This document shows, one piece after another, positions 35,728-45,057 of a stretch of DNA of 64,000 nucleotides (positions within the stretch are counted from its first letter, which is position 1; each line of letters opens with the position of its first letter). A model generated the notes under the pieces. It saw only the letters and a program-made list of their open reading frames with translations, was not told the DNA's origin and ran no database searches. This DNA is from Streptomyces canus (GTDB lineage Bacteria; Actinomycetota; Actinomycetes; Streptomycetales; Streptomycetaceae): assembly GCF_041435015.1 (NCBI RefSeq), contig NZ_CP107989.1, positions 8,680,001 through 8,744,000 on the forward strand, read 5' to 3'. Both the position numbers and the translations under genes were made by a program.

Positions 35728-36090
35728 GTCCGGCGCCGTCTCCCGGACGTGCCACGCGTGGACGCGATGGCCACGCGTTCCTCCGTTCGTGGCCGTGGTG
35801 GCCGTGGTGGCTGTGAGCCGGAACGCCTTTGCGGCGCCCCCGCGGCCGGCCGCCGTGGTTCTGGCCGTCATCAGGCCCGGTAGCCCGACGGTGTGACATG
35901 CCCCGCCGAAACCGGCGGCACCGTGTGCCGGTCGGTGCCGCCCGCCCCGCGGGGTGCTTTCGTCTGAGGCCGGGTGTGCGACGGCCGGCTCCTGTGTCTG
36001 TCCTGCCGGGTCGGCCGAGGCCCGGCCTTGCCTCATGCCTCGCCCGATTCCTGAGGGCGTGCCGTCCGAAACGCCCAAGGAGACATCGCG
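35728..36090. other. 363-bp gap before the SDR gene
   Basis: No conserved coding sequence was found on either strand. There is a run of short direct repeats around 35790-35815 (GTGGCCGTG repeated) and a small CCGCCGAAACCGGCGG hairpin near 35908. The end of the gap provides the ribosome site AAGGAG for the SDR gene. No confident promoter. Confidence 0.5.
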
Positions 36091-36927
36091 ATGACAACGA
36101 AAGTCGAGAACCGCGGGACGACGTCCGCGCAGCTCCTCAAGGGCCAGAAGGCACTGGTGACCGGGGCCAACTCGGGCATCGGCCTGGCGACCGCCGTTGC
36201 CCTGGGCCGGGCCGGAGCGGACGTCGTGGTGAACTACGTCGCCGGAGCGCACGAGGCGGAGAACGTCGTGAAGGAGATCGAGAGCTTCGGCGTCCGTGCC
36301 TACGCCCACGAGGCCGACGTGTCCGACGAGGACCAGGTGACCGCCATGGTCGCCCGGATGGTCGAGGAGTTCGGCACCATCGACATCATGGTGGCCAACG
36401 CGGGCCTGCAGCGGGACGCGGCCGTGACGGAGATGACGCTCGCCGAGTGGCAGAAGGTCATCGACGTCAACCTGACCGGTCAGTTCCTGTGCGCGCGGGA
36501 GGCGGCCAAGGAGTTCATCCGGCGCGGCGTGGTGGAGGAGGTCTCCCGTTCGGCGGGAAAGATCATCTGCATGAGCTCGGTCCACCAGATCGTCCCGTGG
36601 GCGGGCCACGTGAACTACGCCTCCTCCAAGGGCGGTGTGGGCATGCTGATGCAGACCCTCGCCCAGGAGCTGGCGCCCCAGCGGATCAGGGTCAACGCCG
36701 TCGCACCCGGCGCCATCCGCACACCGATCAACCGCGACGCCTGGGACACCCCCGAGGCCGAGGCCGAGCTGCTGCGCCTGATCCCGTACCGCCGGGTGGG
36801 CGATCCGGACGACATCGCCAACGCCGTCGTCGCCATGGCGTCCGACCTGCTCGACTACGTCGTCGGCAGCACCCTCTACGTCGACGGCGGAATGACGCTC
36901 TTCCCCGGCTTCGCCACCGGGGGCTGA
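36091..36927 (+). CDS. SDR family oxidoreductase (glucose 1-dehydrogenase-like)
   Basis: The 278-residue classical short-chain dehydrogenase has the cofactor motif TGANSGIG (residues 26-33), the NAG motif (VANAGL, about 104), the catalytic serine in CMSSVHQ (about 160) and the YxxxK pair in YASSKGG (about 174). The C-terminal VVGSTLYVDGGMTLFPGF is typical of glucose 1-dehydrogenase-like members. It probably uses NAD(P). It ends 6 bp before an NDH-2-like gene, which suggests co-transcription and delivery of NADH to that enzyme. The physiological sugar or alcohol is unknown. Confidence 0.88.
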   Translation: MTTKVENRGTTSAQLLKGQKALVTGANSGIGLATAVALGRAGADVVVNYVAGAHEAENVVKEIESFGVRAYAHEADVSDEDQVTAMVARMVEEFGTIDIMVANAGLQRDAAVTEMTLAEWQKVIDVNLTGQFLCAREAAKEFIRRGVVEEVSRSAGKIICMSSVHQIVPWAGHVNYASSKGGVGMLMQTLAQELAPQRIRVNAVAPGAIRTPINRDAWDTPEAEAELLRLIPYRRVGDPDDIANAVVAMASDLLDYVVGSTLYVDGGMTLFPGFATGG

Positions 36928-36933
36928 TCTCCG

Positions 36934-38253
36934 ATGCAGGATCACATCACGCCCCGCCGGGTGGTGATCCTCGGCGGGGGGTTCGCCGGACTGTTCGCCG
37001 CCCGTGCCCTGCGGAAGTCACCGGTCGCGGTGACCGTGGTCGACCGCCGCGCCCACCACCTCTTCCAGCCGCTGCTGTACCAGTGCGCCTCCGGGATCCT
37101 GTCCGAGGGGCAGATCGCCCAGCCGCTGCGCGGGGTCCTGCGGCGCCACCACAACGTGAGGTGCGTGCTCGCCGAGGCCACCGACGTGGACGCCGGCGCC
37201 CGGCTGGTCCACGCCCGGCGACCCGACGGCGGTGCCGTCGTGCTGCCGTACGACGAACTGATCCTCGCGGTGGGGATGCGCCAGTCCTACTTCGGGCACA
37301 ACGAGTTCGCCGCGCACGCCCCCGGTATGAAGACCCTGGACGACGCGCTCGACATCCGCCGCCGGATCTACCGGGCGTTCGAGATGGCCGAAACGGCCGC
37401 GGACGACCGGGAACGGCAGCAGTGGCTCACCTTCGCGCTCGTCGGTGGTGGGCCGACCGGTGTGGAACTCGCGGGACAGATCCGGGAGATCGCAGGCCAC
37501 ACCCTCGACCGGGAGTTCCAGAAGATCGACTCCGCCAAGGCACGGGTGCTGCTCTTCGAGGGCTCCGACGCCGTGCTGGGCGCGTTCGGCCCGGCACTGG
37601 CCCATCGTGCGGCCCGAACCCTGGAGGGGCTCGGTGTGGAACTCCACCTGGGCGCGAGGGTCACCGACATCGACGCGCACGGCCTGACGGTACGAGACCA
37701 CGAGGGCGCGACGACCCGGTTCGACGCGCGCACCGTGCTGTGGACGGCGGGCGTCGAGGCGCCGCCGATCGCGGCCGCCCTGGCCCGTGCGACCGGTGCC
37801 GAACAGGACCGGGCCGGACGCATCCTGGTCGACCCCGACCTCACGGTCCCCGGCCATCCGGAAATTTTCGTCACCGGCGACGTGATGAGCCTGAACCGTC
37901 TGCCGGGCCTGGCCGAGGTCGCCATGCAGTCGGGCGCCTACGCGGGCCGGACGGTGCGACATCAAGTCGAAGGCAGGACGAAGAAGCCGAAGCCCTTCAC
38001 GTACGTGGATCTCGGCAGCGCCGCCTACATCGCCCGCGGTCGGGCCGTCGTCAAGGCCGGTCCGCTGCACCTCTCGGGGTTCACCGGCTGGCTGGCCTGG
38101 CTCTTCATCCACCTGGCCTTCCTCACCGGCTTCCGCAGCAGGCTGGGAGCGGTGCTCAGCTGGTCCGTCGCCTTCGCCACCAGCTCGCGTCGCGAACGCG
38201 CGTTCACCCTGACCGACACCGACGCTCCGGCCGCCGGGCCGCCCCCTCAGTAA
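36934..38253 (+). CDS. ndh: type II NADH dehydrogenase-like FAD oxidoreductase
   Basis: The 439-residue protein has an N-terminal FAD motif (VVILGGGFAGLFAARAL), the NDH-2-like VDRRAHHLFQPLLYQCASGILS, a second nucleotide-binding motif (FALVGGGPTGVELAGQI, about 167) and the flavin-contact segment IFVTGDVMSL. The C-terminal 90 residues contain FTGWLAWLFIHLAFLTGF, the membrane-association region of NDH-2. It would pass electrons from NADH to quinone without proton pumping. It sits between an NADH-producing SDR and a bd-type oxidase, so the four genes could form a short respiratory chain. Confidence 0.85.
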   Translation: MQDHITPRRVVILGGGFAGLFAARALRKSPVAVTVVDRRAHHLFQPLLYQCASGILSEGQIAQPLRGVLRRHHNVRCVLAEATDVDAGARLVHARRPDGGAVVLPYDELILAVGMRQSYFGHNEFAAHAPGMKTLDDALDIRRRIYRAFEMAETAADDRERQQWLTFALVGGGPTGVELAGQIREIAGHTLDREFQKIDSAKARVLLFEGSDAVLGAFGPALAHRAARTLEGLGVELHLGARVTDIDAHGLTVRDHEGATTRFDARTVLWTAGVEAPPIAAALARATGAEQDRAGRILVDPDLTVPGHPEIFVTGDVMSLNRLPGLAEVAMQSGAYAGRTVRHQVEGRTKKPKPFTYVDLGSAAYIARGRAVVKAGPLHLSGFTGWLAWLFIHLAFLTGFRSRLGAVLSWSVAFATSSRRERAFTLTDTDAPAAGPPPQ

Positions 38254-38307
38254 ACCCGTCCTTCCTCAGCCCCACCTGCTCATACGGGGCAGACCTCCGA
38301 GGCGCAC

Positions 38308-39792
38308 ATGTTCAGCACAGCGGTCCTTCTCGCGAACACGCCGGACCAACTCCTGCCCGCTCGTGAGCTGATGGCCTTCACCCTGGCCTCCCACATCCTG
38401 CTGGTCCCGTTCGGTGTGGCACTGCCGTTCATCACCCTGCTGATGCACCACCGGGGGCTGCGTCGCAACGATCCCGTCGCCCTGCTGCTCGCCCGGCGCT
38501 GGTCGGCGGTGATGGCCGTCCAGTTCGCCATCGGCATCATCACCGGCACCGTGCTGTCCTTCGAGTTCGGCCTGCTGTGGCCCGGCATGATGGGCCGCTG
38601 GGGCGACGTCTTCGGCCTCGGGTTCGGCGTCGAGGCATGGGCGTTCTTCCTGGAAGCCGTGCTGATCGCGATCTACCTCTACGGCTGGCGCCGGCTCAAG
38701 CCCTGGACGCACTTCTGGCTGGCCGTACCGCTGCCGCTGGCCGCCCTGATGGGGGCGTTCGGCATCATCGCGGCCAACTCCTGGATGAACACCCCCCAGG
38801 GCTTCGGCCTCGACGCCCAGGGCAAGCCGATCCACGTCGACGTGCGGCAGGCGATCTTCACGCCGATGTTCGGCCCGGAGTACTGGCACTTCGTGGTCGC
38901 GATGCTTCTGACCGCCGGCTACGTGGTCGCCGGCGTGTACGCGGTCGGCTGGCTGCGTGGGCGCCGGGACCGATACCACCGGCTCGGATTCACCGTGCCG
39001 TTCACCGTGGCCGCGATCCTCACGCCGGTCCAGTTCATGCTCGGCGACTCCGCCGCTCGCTCCGTCTTCCACAAGCAGCCGGTCAAGTTCGCCGCCCTGG
39101 AGATCGTCTGGAAGACCGACACCCACGTACCGGAGTACCTGTTCGGGCGTATGCATCCCGACGGGACGATCTCCGGCGGGATCAAGATCCCCCAGCTGGA
39201 CTCGATCCTCGCCGGCTTCAAGCCCAGCACCCAGGTGACAGGCCTGACCTCGGTCCCCGCGAGCGACCGCCCGACGGCGACTCAGGCCACCATCGCCCAC
39301 TGGGCGTTCGACATCATGGCCACCATCGGCAGTGTGCTGATCCTGCTTGCGCTCTGGTACGCCTGGTCCTGGTGGCGACACCGGGACAACCCCCGTGGCC
39401 GCTGGTTCTACCGCTGCGCCGCCAGCGCGGGCGTTGCCTGCCTCTTCACCGTGGAGTGCGGGTGGATCACCACGGAGGTCGGCCGCCAGCCCTGGATCGT
39501 CTACCAGCACATGCGGGTCTCGGAGGCGGTGACCAGCACCCACGCCGCGGGGATCTGGACCATGCTCGGCATCGTCATGGCCGTGTACGTGCTGGTGTTC
39601 GGGGCGTTCCTCGCCGTCGTCCTGAAGATGCGCACCCGATGGCGCATCGCCGACGAGGGCTCGGCCGCCGCGCGCGCCGATCTTCCCCCTGAGGCCGACA
39701 CCCCGTACGGGCCCCGAAGCGAGCCCGAGCCCGCAGCCACCGGGGCCGCGCCCGATGGCGGGTCCGGCCACACGTCCGGCGGTGCGTCGTAA
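38308..39792 (+). CDS. cydA: cytochrome bd-type quinol oxidase subunit I (CIO-like)
   Basis: The 494-residue membrane protein has about nine hydrophobic segments, a heme-ligand candidate His29 in FTLASHILLVP, and the TGTVLSFEFGLLWP segment. In the classical CydA this segment reads near 'MEFQFG'; the form here is that of cyanide-insensitive oxidases (CioA). The TEVGRQPWIVY motif lies near residue 395, and the quinol-binding loop is short. It oxidises quinol and reduces oxygen to water. It is translationally coupled to subunit II (TAATG). Confidence 0.9.
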   Translation: MFSTAVLLANTPDQLLPARELMAFTLASHILLVPFGVALPFITLLMHHRGLRRNDPVALLLARRWSAVMAVQFAIGIITGTVLSFEFGLLWPGMMGRWGDVFGLGFGVEAWAFFLEAVLIAIYLYGWRRLKPWTHFWLAVPLPLAALMGAFGIIAANSWMNTPQGFGLDAQGKPIHVDVRQAIFTPMFGPEYWHFVVAMLLTAGYVVAGVYAVGWLRGRRDRYHRLGFTVPFTVAAILTPVQFMLGDSAARSVFHKQPVKFAALEIVWKTDTHVPEYLFGRMHPDGTISGGIKIPQLDSILAGFKPSTQVTGLTSVPASDRPTATQATIAHWAFDIMATIGSVLILLALWYAWSWWRHRDNPRGRWFYRCAASAGVACLFTVECGWITTEVGRQPWIVYQHMRVSEAVTSTHAAGIWTMLGIVMAVYVLVFGAFLAVVLKMRTRWRIADEGSAAARADLPPEADTPYGPRSEPEPAATGAAPDGGSGHTSGGAS

Positions 39793-40832
39793 TGGCCGAG
39801 TTCATCGCATGGGTACTGGTGCTCGCGATCGCCGCCTACGCCTGCGCCGGAGGCACCGACTACGGCGCGGGCTTCTGGGACCTCCTGGCCGGGGGCGCGG
39901 AGCGCGGCAAGCGGCCCCGCTGGCTCATCGACCACGCCATGGCACCGGTCTGGGAGGTCAACAACGTCTGGTTGATCTTCGTCCTGGTCATCATGTGGAC
40001 CGGCTTCCCGACGGTGTTCCAGGCCGTCTTCTCCGCTTTGTGGCTGCCGCTCGCCCTCGCCGCCGTCGGCCTGGTGCTCCGCGGCGCCGGGTTCGCCCTG
40101 CGCAAGCCGACCCGACGTCTGGCCCAACGACGGGTCTACGGGGCGATGTTCGCCGTCTCGTCACTGGTGACGCCGTTCTTCCTGGGGGCGGTGCTCGGCG
40201 GCATCGCCTCGGGCCGGGTCAAGGTCGGCACGACCGCCTCCGCGGACGCCTGGGCCAACGGAACCTCCGTCCTCGTGGGCCTGCTGGCCGTCGCGGCCAC
40301 CGCGTTCCTCGGGGCGGTCTTCCTCTGCTCCGACGCCCTGCGGTTCGGCGCGCACGATCTCGTCGACTACTTCCGCGTACGGGCGCTCATCGCCTTCAGC
40401 GCCGTGGTGGTCCTCGCGCTCATCGCCCTGCCCGTCACCCACGACGACGCCCGGTACGTCTGGGACGGCCTCACCGGGGGCCTGGGCCTGCTGCTGATCA
40501 TCCTCGCCGCGGTCTGCGGACTGGCCACGGTGCTGCTTCTGCTGCGCCGGTCCCACGGCTGGACCCGCTACACCTCGGTGGCGAGTGTCGCCCTGACCGT
40601 CGGCGCCTGGGGCTGCGCGCAGCGGCCCTATGCGCTGCCCACCTCGCTGACGGTGGCCGAAGCGGCCGGCGCCGCTCACACCCTGCGGTGGCTGATGATC
40701 GTCACCGCCGTCGCGATCGTCCTGGTCGGTCCGGCGCTGGTGGTGCTCTACCGGCTCGACACGATGGGCGAGCTGGAGGAGCTCACCGACAGCGACACCG
40801 GGGCCGTCAGAGCAGCGGGGGACAACCTGTAG
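39792..40832 (+). CDS. cydB: cytochrome bd-type quinol oxidase subunit II
   Basis: The 346-residue protein has eight to nine membrane segments. Subunit II landmarks are GGTDYGAGFWDLLAGG (about residue 20), PVWEVNNVWLIFVLVIMWTGFP (about 52) and the terminal SLTVAEAA...TLRWLMIV region. The start overlaps the last base of the subunit I stop. It has no large soluble domain and forms the structural half of the oxidase. No cydDC-type transporter follows, as is common for CIO-type operons. Confidence 0.92.
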   Translation: MAEFIAWVLVLAIAAYACAGGTDYGAGFWDLLAGGAERGKRPRWLIDHAMAPVWEVNNVWLIFVLVIMWTGFPTVFQAVFSALWLPLALAAVGLVLRGAGFALRKPTRRLAQRRVYGAMFAVSSLVTPFFLGAVLGGIASGRVKVGTTASADAWANGTSVLVGLLAVAATAFLGAVFLCSDALRFGAHDLVDYFRVRALIAFSAVVVLALIALPVTHDDARYVWDGLTGGLGLLLIILAAVCGLATVLLLLRRSHGWTRYTSVASVALTVGAWGCAQRPYALPTSLTVAEAAGAAHTLRWLMIVTAVAIVLVGPALVVLYRLDTMGELEELTDSDTGAVRAAGDNL

Positions 40833-40885
40833 CGACCTCAGCCTGACACCACTGCGTCGAACCGTGCAGACCGAGGAGGTCACGC

Positions 40886-41806
40886 GTGCAGGAGACCCGC
40901 ACCGGACGGCAACTGACCCTCCGTCACGGCACCCACCGTGCCGTCATCGTCGAGTTGGGCGCGGCCCTTCGGTCGTATGCGGTCGGTGAGCGCACCGTGG
41001 TCGACGGATTCGCCGCACAGGACCGGATCACCGGCGGGCGCGGCCAGATCCTGGTGCCGTGGCCCAACCGGATCCGCGACGGCCGATACCCCTGGGGCGG
41101 GCAGGATCTGCAACTGCCGCTCACCGAGCCGGCCGGCGGCAACGCCCTTCACGGGCTGCTGCGGTGGACCGCGTGGCGGATCGTGGAGGTGAGCGACAGC
41201 CGCGCCGTCCTGGAGGTCCCGCTGTGGCCGCAACCGGGCTATCCGTTCCACCTCCAGGTCCGCGCCGAGTACGCGCTGGGCGAGACCGGGCTCGCAGTCT
41301 CCGTCACCGCGCGCAATCTTGACGCGAACCCGGCACCGTACGGCTTCGGCCAGCATCCGTACGTCACCGCGGGCACCGCAGCCGTCGACCAGGCGGTGCT
41401 GACCGTTCCCGCACGGACATGGTTGCGCACCGACGAGCGCGGACTGCCGCTGACCGCCGAGCCGGTCGCCGGGACCGAGTACGACCTGCGAACGCCCCAA
41501 GCTGTCGGTGCGCGCCGGCTGGACACACCTTTCGGTGACCTCGACCGGGGCGCGGACGGCCGGGCCGTCGTACGCCTGGCCCACCCGTCGCAGGCGTTCG
41601 GTACGGACGTGTGGCTCGGTGAAGGCGCCGACTACGTCCAGCTCTACACCGGCGACACCCTCCCGCCGGGAGAGCGTCGCCGCGCGGTCGCCATCGAACC
41701 GATGACCTGTCCCCCTGACGCCTTCCGCAGCGGTACCGGGCTCGTCCGCCTCGGCCCCGGCGAGCAGCACACCGTGCGCTGGGGGATCGCGCCGTGGGGA
41801 GAGTGA
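40886..41806 (+). CDS. aldose 1-epimerase family protein
   Basis: The 306-residue protein has the galactose mutarotase-like fold. Recognisable parts are VPWPNRIRDGRYPWGGQDLQLP, NALHGLLRW (with the conserved His of the family, about residue 92), PYGFGQHPYVT (second active-site His, about 155) and AIEPMTCPPDAF near the C-terminus. It interconverts the anomers of a free aldose in the cytoplasm. GTG 40886 follows GAGG. With the upstream glucose dehydrogenase-like SDR and the downstream gluconokinase it hints at direct glucose oxidation, although the genes are not one operon. Confidence 0.85.
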   Translation: MQETRTGRQLTLRHGTHRAVIVELGAALRSYAVGERTVVDGFAAQDRITGGRGQILVPWPNRIRDGRYPWGGQDLQLPLTEPAGGNALHGLLRWTAWRIVEVSDSRAVLEVPLWPQPGYPFHLQVRAEYALGETGLAVSVTARNLDANPAPYGFGQHPYVTAGTAAVDQAVLTVPARTWLRTDERGLPLTAEPVAGTEYDLRTPQAVGARRLDTPFGDLDRGADGRAVVRLAHPSQAFGTDVWLGEGADYVQLYTGDTLPPGERRRAVAIEPMTCPPDAFRSGTGLVRLGPGEQHTVRWGIAPWGE

Positions 41807-41882
41807 GGGCCCGTCACGGCCTCCGACCCTGATCCACGGCAGGAGCACCGACTCGTCCCACCACGCATCGAAAGGCCACCTT

Positions 41883-43661
41883 GTGACAACCGACCAGGTG
41901 CTCATCGGCGTGGGCCTGATCCTCGTCCTGGCCGTCGGATCACAGGTCCTGGCCGACCGCCTGCGCATCCCTGCCCTCATTCTGCTGCTGCCGGTCGGCT
42001 TCGCCGCGGGCGCGTTGATCGACGACGTCGATCCGGAGCAGCTGCTGGGGGCGGCGTTCTCACCGCTGGTGTCGCTGGCCGTCGCCGTGATCCTCTACGA
42101 CGCGGGCCTCGGGCTGGACCTGGCGCGGCTGAAGGGCCACACCCGCCGCGTCGTCGTCCGGCTGATCTGGATCGGTGTCCTGATCACCTGGTTGCTCGGC
42201 ACGCTCCTCGCCGCGCCGCTGCTGGGGATGTCCCGACGGGCGGCCATCATGATCGGCGCGATCCTCGTGGTCTCGGGGCCGACGGTCGTGGGACCGCTGC
42301 TCGGCTTCGTGCGACCGAAGGACCGTCTCCAGCACATCCTCATCTGGGAGGGCTCCCTCATCGACCCGGTCGGTGGCGTCCTGGGGGCCCTGGTCTTCCA
42401 CGCGGTCGTGGCGAGCTCGGGGCACCACCTCGGCAGCGGGACGGCGCAATTCCTGGCCAGCGTGGGCATCGGGGCGGCCGGAGGGGCCCTCGGGGCGGCT
42501 TTGCTCTGGCTGATGTTCCGGGTGCTGCGGCTCGGCGAGGTCCTCGGCACCACGGCACAGCTCGCCGCGGTGATCGGTGTGGCGGCCCTGTGCGATGTGC
42601 TGCGTGACGACACGGGACTCATCGCCGGCGTGGTGATGGGCCTGGCCGTCGCCAACCTCCCCGGCATGGGTGCACCCGCACGTCGGCCGTTCTTCGAGAC
42701 CCTGGTCAGCCTGATCCTCGGCCTGCTGTTCATCTCCATCTCTGCCACCGTCACCCCGCACTCGCTGCGCCATGTGTGGCTGCCCGCGCTCGGGCTCGCC
42801 GCCTTTCTGGTGCTGGTCGTCAGGCCGCTGGTCGCGGCCGTGTCCACCCTCGGCACCGACCTGACGCGCGGCGAGCGCGGCTTCATCGGCTGGATGGCCC
42901 CGCGCGGCATCGTCGCGGCCGCCACGGCCTCGACGTTCTCGGCCGGCCTGGTCGCCAAGGGGATCGGCGGCGCGTCGAAGATCCTTCCGGCCACCTTCGT
43001 GGTCATCGTCGCGACCGTGACGCTCTACGGCCTGACCGCCTCGCCCGTCGCCCGGCGCCTGGGCGTCGTGCGCCCGTCCCGCTCCCGGCCCTTGCTCGTC
43101 GGGGGCGACCCCTGGGTGGTCGACCTGGGCGTGGCCCTGAGATCGGCAGGGCTGGAGGTCCTGATGTGGGCAGGGGAAGAGGAACAGCGCGAGCGCATCC
43201 GGCAGGCCGGGCTCGAGCTCGCGCCCGGTGAGCTGCTGGCCGCCGCCACGGGTGGGGCCGCCGAGCTGCAGGGCATCACGGCGGTCTACTTCCTCACCGC
43301 CGAGGACGACTTCAACGCATTGGCGGCGGTGCTTCTGCGAGGCGGCGTGGAGGGCACGGTCCACCGCCTGAACGCACCGGCCGACAGCCACGGCGTGGTG
43401 GCGCCGTTCATCGGCGGCGAGGTTCTGTTCGGCCCGGAACTGACCTGGCCGACGTTCTCCCGTAGATACGAGGAAGGGGCAGCCGTGCTCGGGCAGCCCG
43501 CCGCCGACGCCGTGCGGCCCGGCAGCGATCCGCTGTTCCTCGTACGGCGGGACGGCCGCCTCGATCCGGTCACGGCAGGCAGCACACCGCTGCCCCGGCC
43601 GGGGGACACGGTCGTCCTGCTGACACCGGGCGGACGGGCCGACGAGAGCCGGCCAGGGTAG
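41883..43661 (+). CDS. CPA1-type cation/proton antiporter with a C-terminal RCK-like domain
   Basis: The 592-residue protein has about 12 membrane segments in its first 400 residues. LRIPALILLLPVGFAAGALIDD, the LYDAGLGLDL segment with the transport Asp, SGPTVVGPLLGFVRP and GWMAPRGIVAAA are all typical of NhaP/KefB-like exchangers. The last 170 residues (LLVGGDPWVVDLGVALRSAGLEVLMW and onward) form a Rossmann-like TrkA/RCK regulatory domain. It exchanges Na+ or K+ for H+ across the membrane; the ion is not resolved. GTG 41883 lies after AAAGG. Confidence 0.88.
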   Translation: MTTDQVLIGVGLILVLAVGSQVLADRLRIPALILLLPVGFAAGALIDDVDPEQLLGAAFSPLVSLAVAVILYDAGLGLDLARLKGHTRRVVVRLIWIGVLITWLLGTLLAAPLLGMSRRAAIMIGAILVVSGPTVVGPLLGFVRPKDRLQHILIWEGSLIDPVGGVLGALVFHAVVASSGHHLGSGTAQFLASVGIGAAGGALGAALLWLMFRVLRLGEVLGTTAQLAAVIGVAALCDVLRDDTGLIAGVVMGLAVANLPGMGAPARRPFFETLVSLILGLLFISISATVTPHSLRHVWLPALGLAAFLVLVVRPLVAAVSTLGTDLTRGERGFIGWMAPRGIVAAATASTFSAGLVAKGIGGASKILPATFVVIVATVTLYGLTASPVARRLGVVRPSRSRPLLVGGDPWVVDLGVALRSAGLEVLMWAGEEEQRERIRQAGLELAPGELLAAATGGAAELQGITAVYFLTAEDDFNALAAVLLRGGVEGTVHRLNAPADSHGVVAPFIGGEVLFGPELTWPTFSRRYEEGAAVLGQPAADAVRPGSDPLFLVRRDGRLDPVTAGSTPLPRPGDTVVLLTPGGRADESRPG

Positions 43662-43946
43662 GCAGGCCGTCTGCCGCTCGAGGCGAGTCACTCCCGGCGG
43701 GCCGTACTGCCGCGCCCTGTGCCGAGTGGCGGGCGCCGGCCCCCCGGTACGAACCGTGTGAACCCAGTTGCAATAAACAGCCGACTTCCGGCCGGGGTGC
43801 AATTCTCGGTGCACCGGTCTCTTTTATGGGAACACCGTATGCGTCTACTCATGTTCTGCCGGTCGGCGATTCTCGTGGCAAGCTGAAATATGGGCCACTG
43901 ATCGGCTGCAGGTCAGTGGCGAGGTCTACGCTGGAGGATCCGGGAA

Positions 43947-44366
43947 ATGACTACAGCGGGAATGCACCAACGCCGAACCGGGGGAGTGTGGGCGTCCGGT
44001 TGGACCGCTTTCGCCGGGGTCATGATGATCTTCGGCGGAGCGATGGCGATATTCGAAGGTATCGCCGCCATCGCCGAGGACGATGTTTTCGTCACCACTC
44101 GCAACTACACCTACAACTTCTCTCTGACGAGTTGGGGCTGGATCCACCTCGCCCTCGGCGTCCTCGTCGTGGCCGCCGGCATCGCCCTCTTCGGCGGAGC
44201 GGTCTGGGCGCGCGTGATCGGCATCGCGCTCGCGGGCCTGTCGATGATCGCCAACTTCATGTGGCTGCCGTACTACCCCGTCTGGGCCGTCGTGCTGATC
44301 GCCGTGGATGCCTTCGTCATCTGGGCGCTGTGCGTCGGAAGGAGCCGGGAGGCCCGCACCGGCTAG
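43947..44366 (+). CDS. four-helix membrane protein (DUF7144-like)
   Basis: The 139-residue protein has four hydrophobic segments: GWTAFAGVMMIFGGAMAIFEGIAAI, WIHLALGVLVVAAGIALF, WARVIGIALAGLSMIANFMWLPYYP and WAVVLIAVDAFVIWALC. The WTAFAGVMM and WLPYYPVW patterns match a family of actinobacterial membrane proteins often seen among stress genes. It starts after GGAGG and is followed 12 bp later by gluconokinase. Function unknown. The preceding 285-bp gap has no gene and no clear promoter. Confidence 0.8.
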   Translation: MTTAGMHQRRTGGVWASGWTAFAGVMMIFGGAMAIFEGIAAIAEDDVFVTTRNYTYNFSLTSWGWIHLALGVLVVAAGIALFGGAVWARVIGIALAGLSMIANFMWLPYYPVWAVVLIAVDAFVIWALCVGRSREARTG

Positions 44367-44378
44367 GACGGCTCAGCC

Positions 44379-44939
44379 GTGACGACCTGGGATCCTGCCG
44401 ACACCGCCGACGGGCCACCGATCGTGGTGGTCCTGGGGGTCTCGGGTTCCGGGAAGACCACCGTCGGCAAGGCGGTCGCCGAGCAACTCGGAGTGCCGTT
44501 TCTCGAGGGTGACGACTTCCATCCGGCAGCGAACATCGCCAAGATGAGCGCCGGCCATCCTTTGGACGACGCCGACCGCGAGCCCTGGTTGCGTGCCCTC
44601 GCCGAGCGCATCCGTCAGTCCGCCGAGGCCCACGAGGGGCTGGTCATCGCCTGTTCGGCCCTCAAGCGTGCCTACCGCGACGCACTTCGGTCGTCGGCCG
44701 CCGGTGCCGGGCTGTGGTGTCTGTATCTCGCCCTGGACCGGGCCACCGCCTGGGACAGGGTGTCCCGGCGTACCGGTCACTTCATGCCCGCCGGGCTGGT
44801 CGCGTCGCAGTTCACAACGTTGGAGCCGCTGCAACCGGACGAGCCGGGCATGACCCTGGACGCCACCGCCGATCTTCCGGCGCTTCTCGGCCGGGCGCGG
44901 GCCGCTGTCACCCGCCGCGACGGGCTCGCAGGCAGCTGA
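44379..44939 (+). CDS. gntK: gluconokinase
   Basis: The 186-residue kinase has Walker A GVSGSGKTT (residues about 21-29) and the GntK hallmark EGDDFHPAANIAKMSAGHPLDDADREPWLRAL. The later VIACSALKRAYRDALR and FMPAGLVASQFTTLEPLQPDE follow the family closely. It phosphorylates D-gluconate to 6-phosphogluconate for the pentose phosphate pathway. The start is a GTG without a strong ribosome site, so coupling to the upstream membrane-protein gene is likely. Confidence 0.9.
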   Translation: MTTWDPADTADGPPIVVVLGVSGSGKTTVGKAVAEQLGVPFLEGDDFHPAANIAKMSAGHPLDDADREPWLRALAERIRQSAEAHEGLVIACSALKRAYRDALRSSAAGAGLWCLYLALDRATAWDRVSRRTGHFMPAGLVASQFTTLEPLQPDEPGMTLDATADLPALLGRARAAVTRRDGLAGS

Positions 44940-45057
44940 AGGCCTGGTCGAGTCGGTCGGGTGTGGGGGCGGGGCGCGGTCGGCCGGTTCGCGCATCGCT
45001 ACAAGCAGTGGAGCGGCGGAATGATCCTGGACATCGACGGCGATGGCAGCCCCGCTC

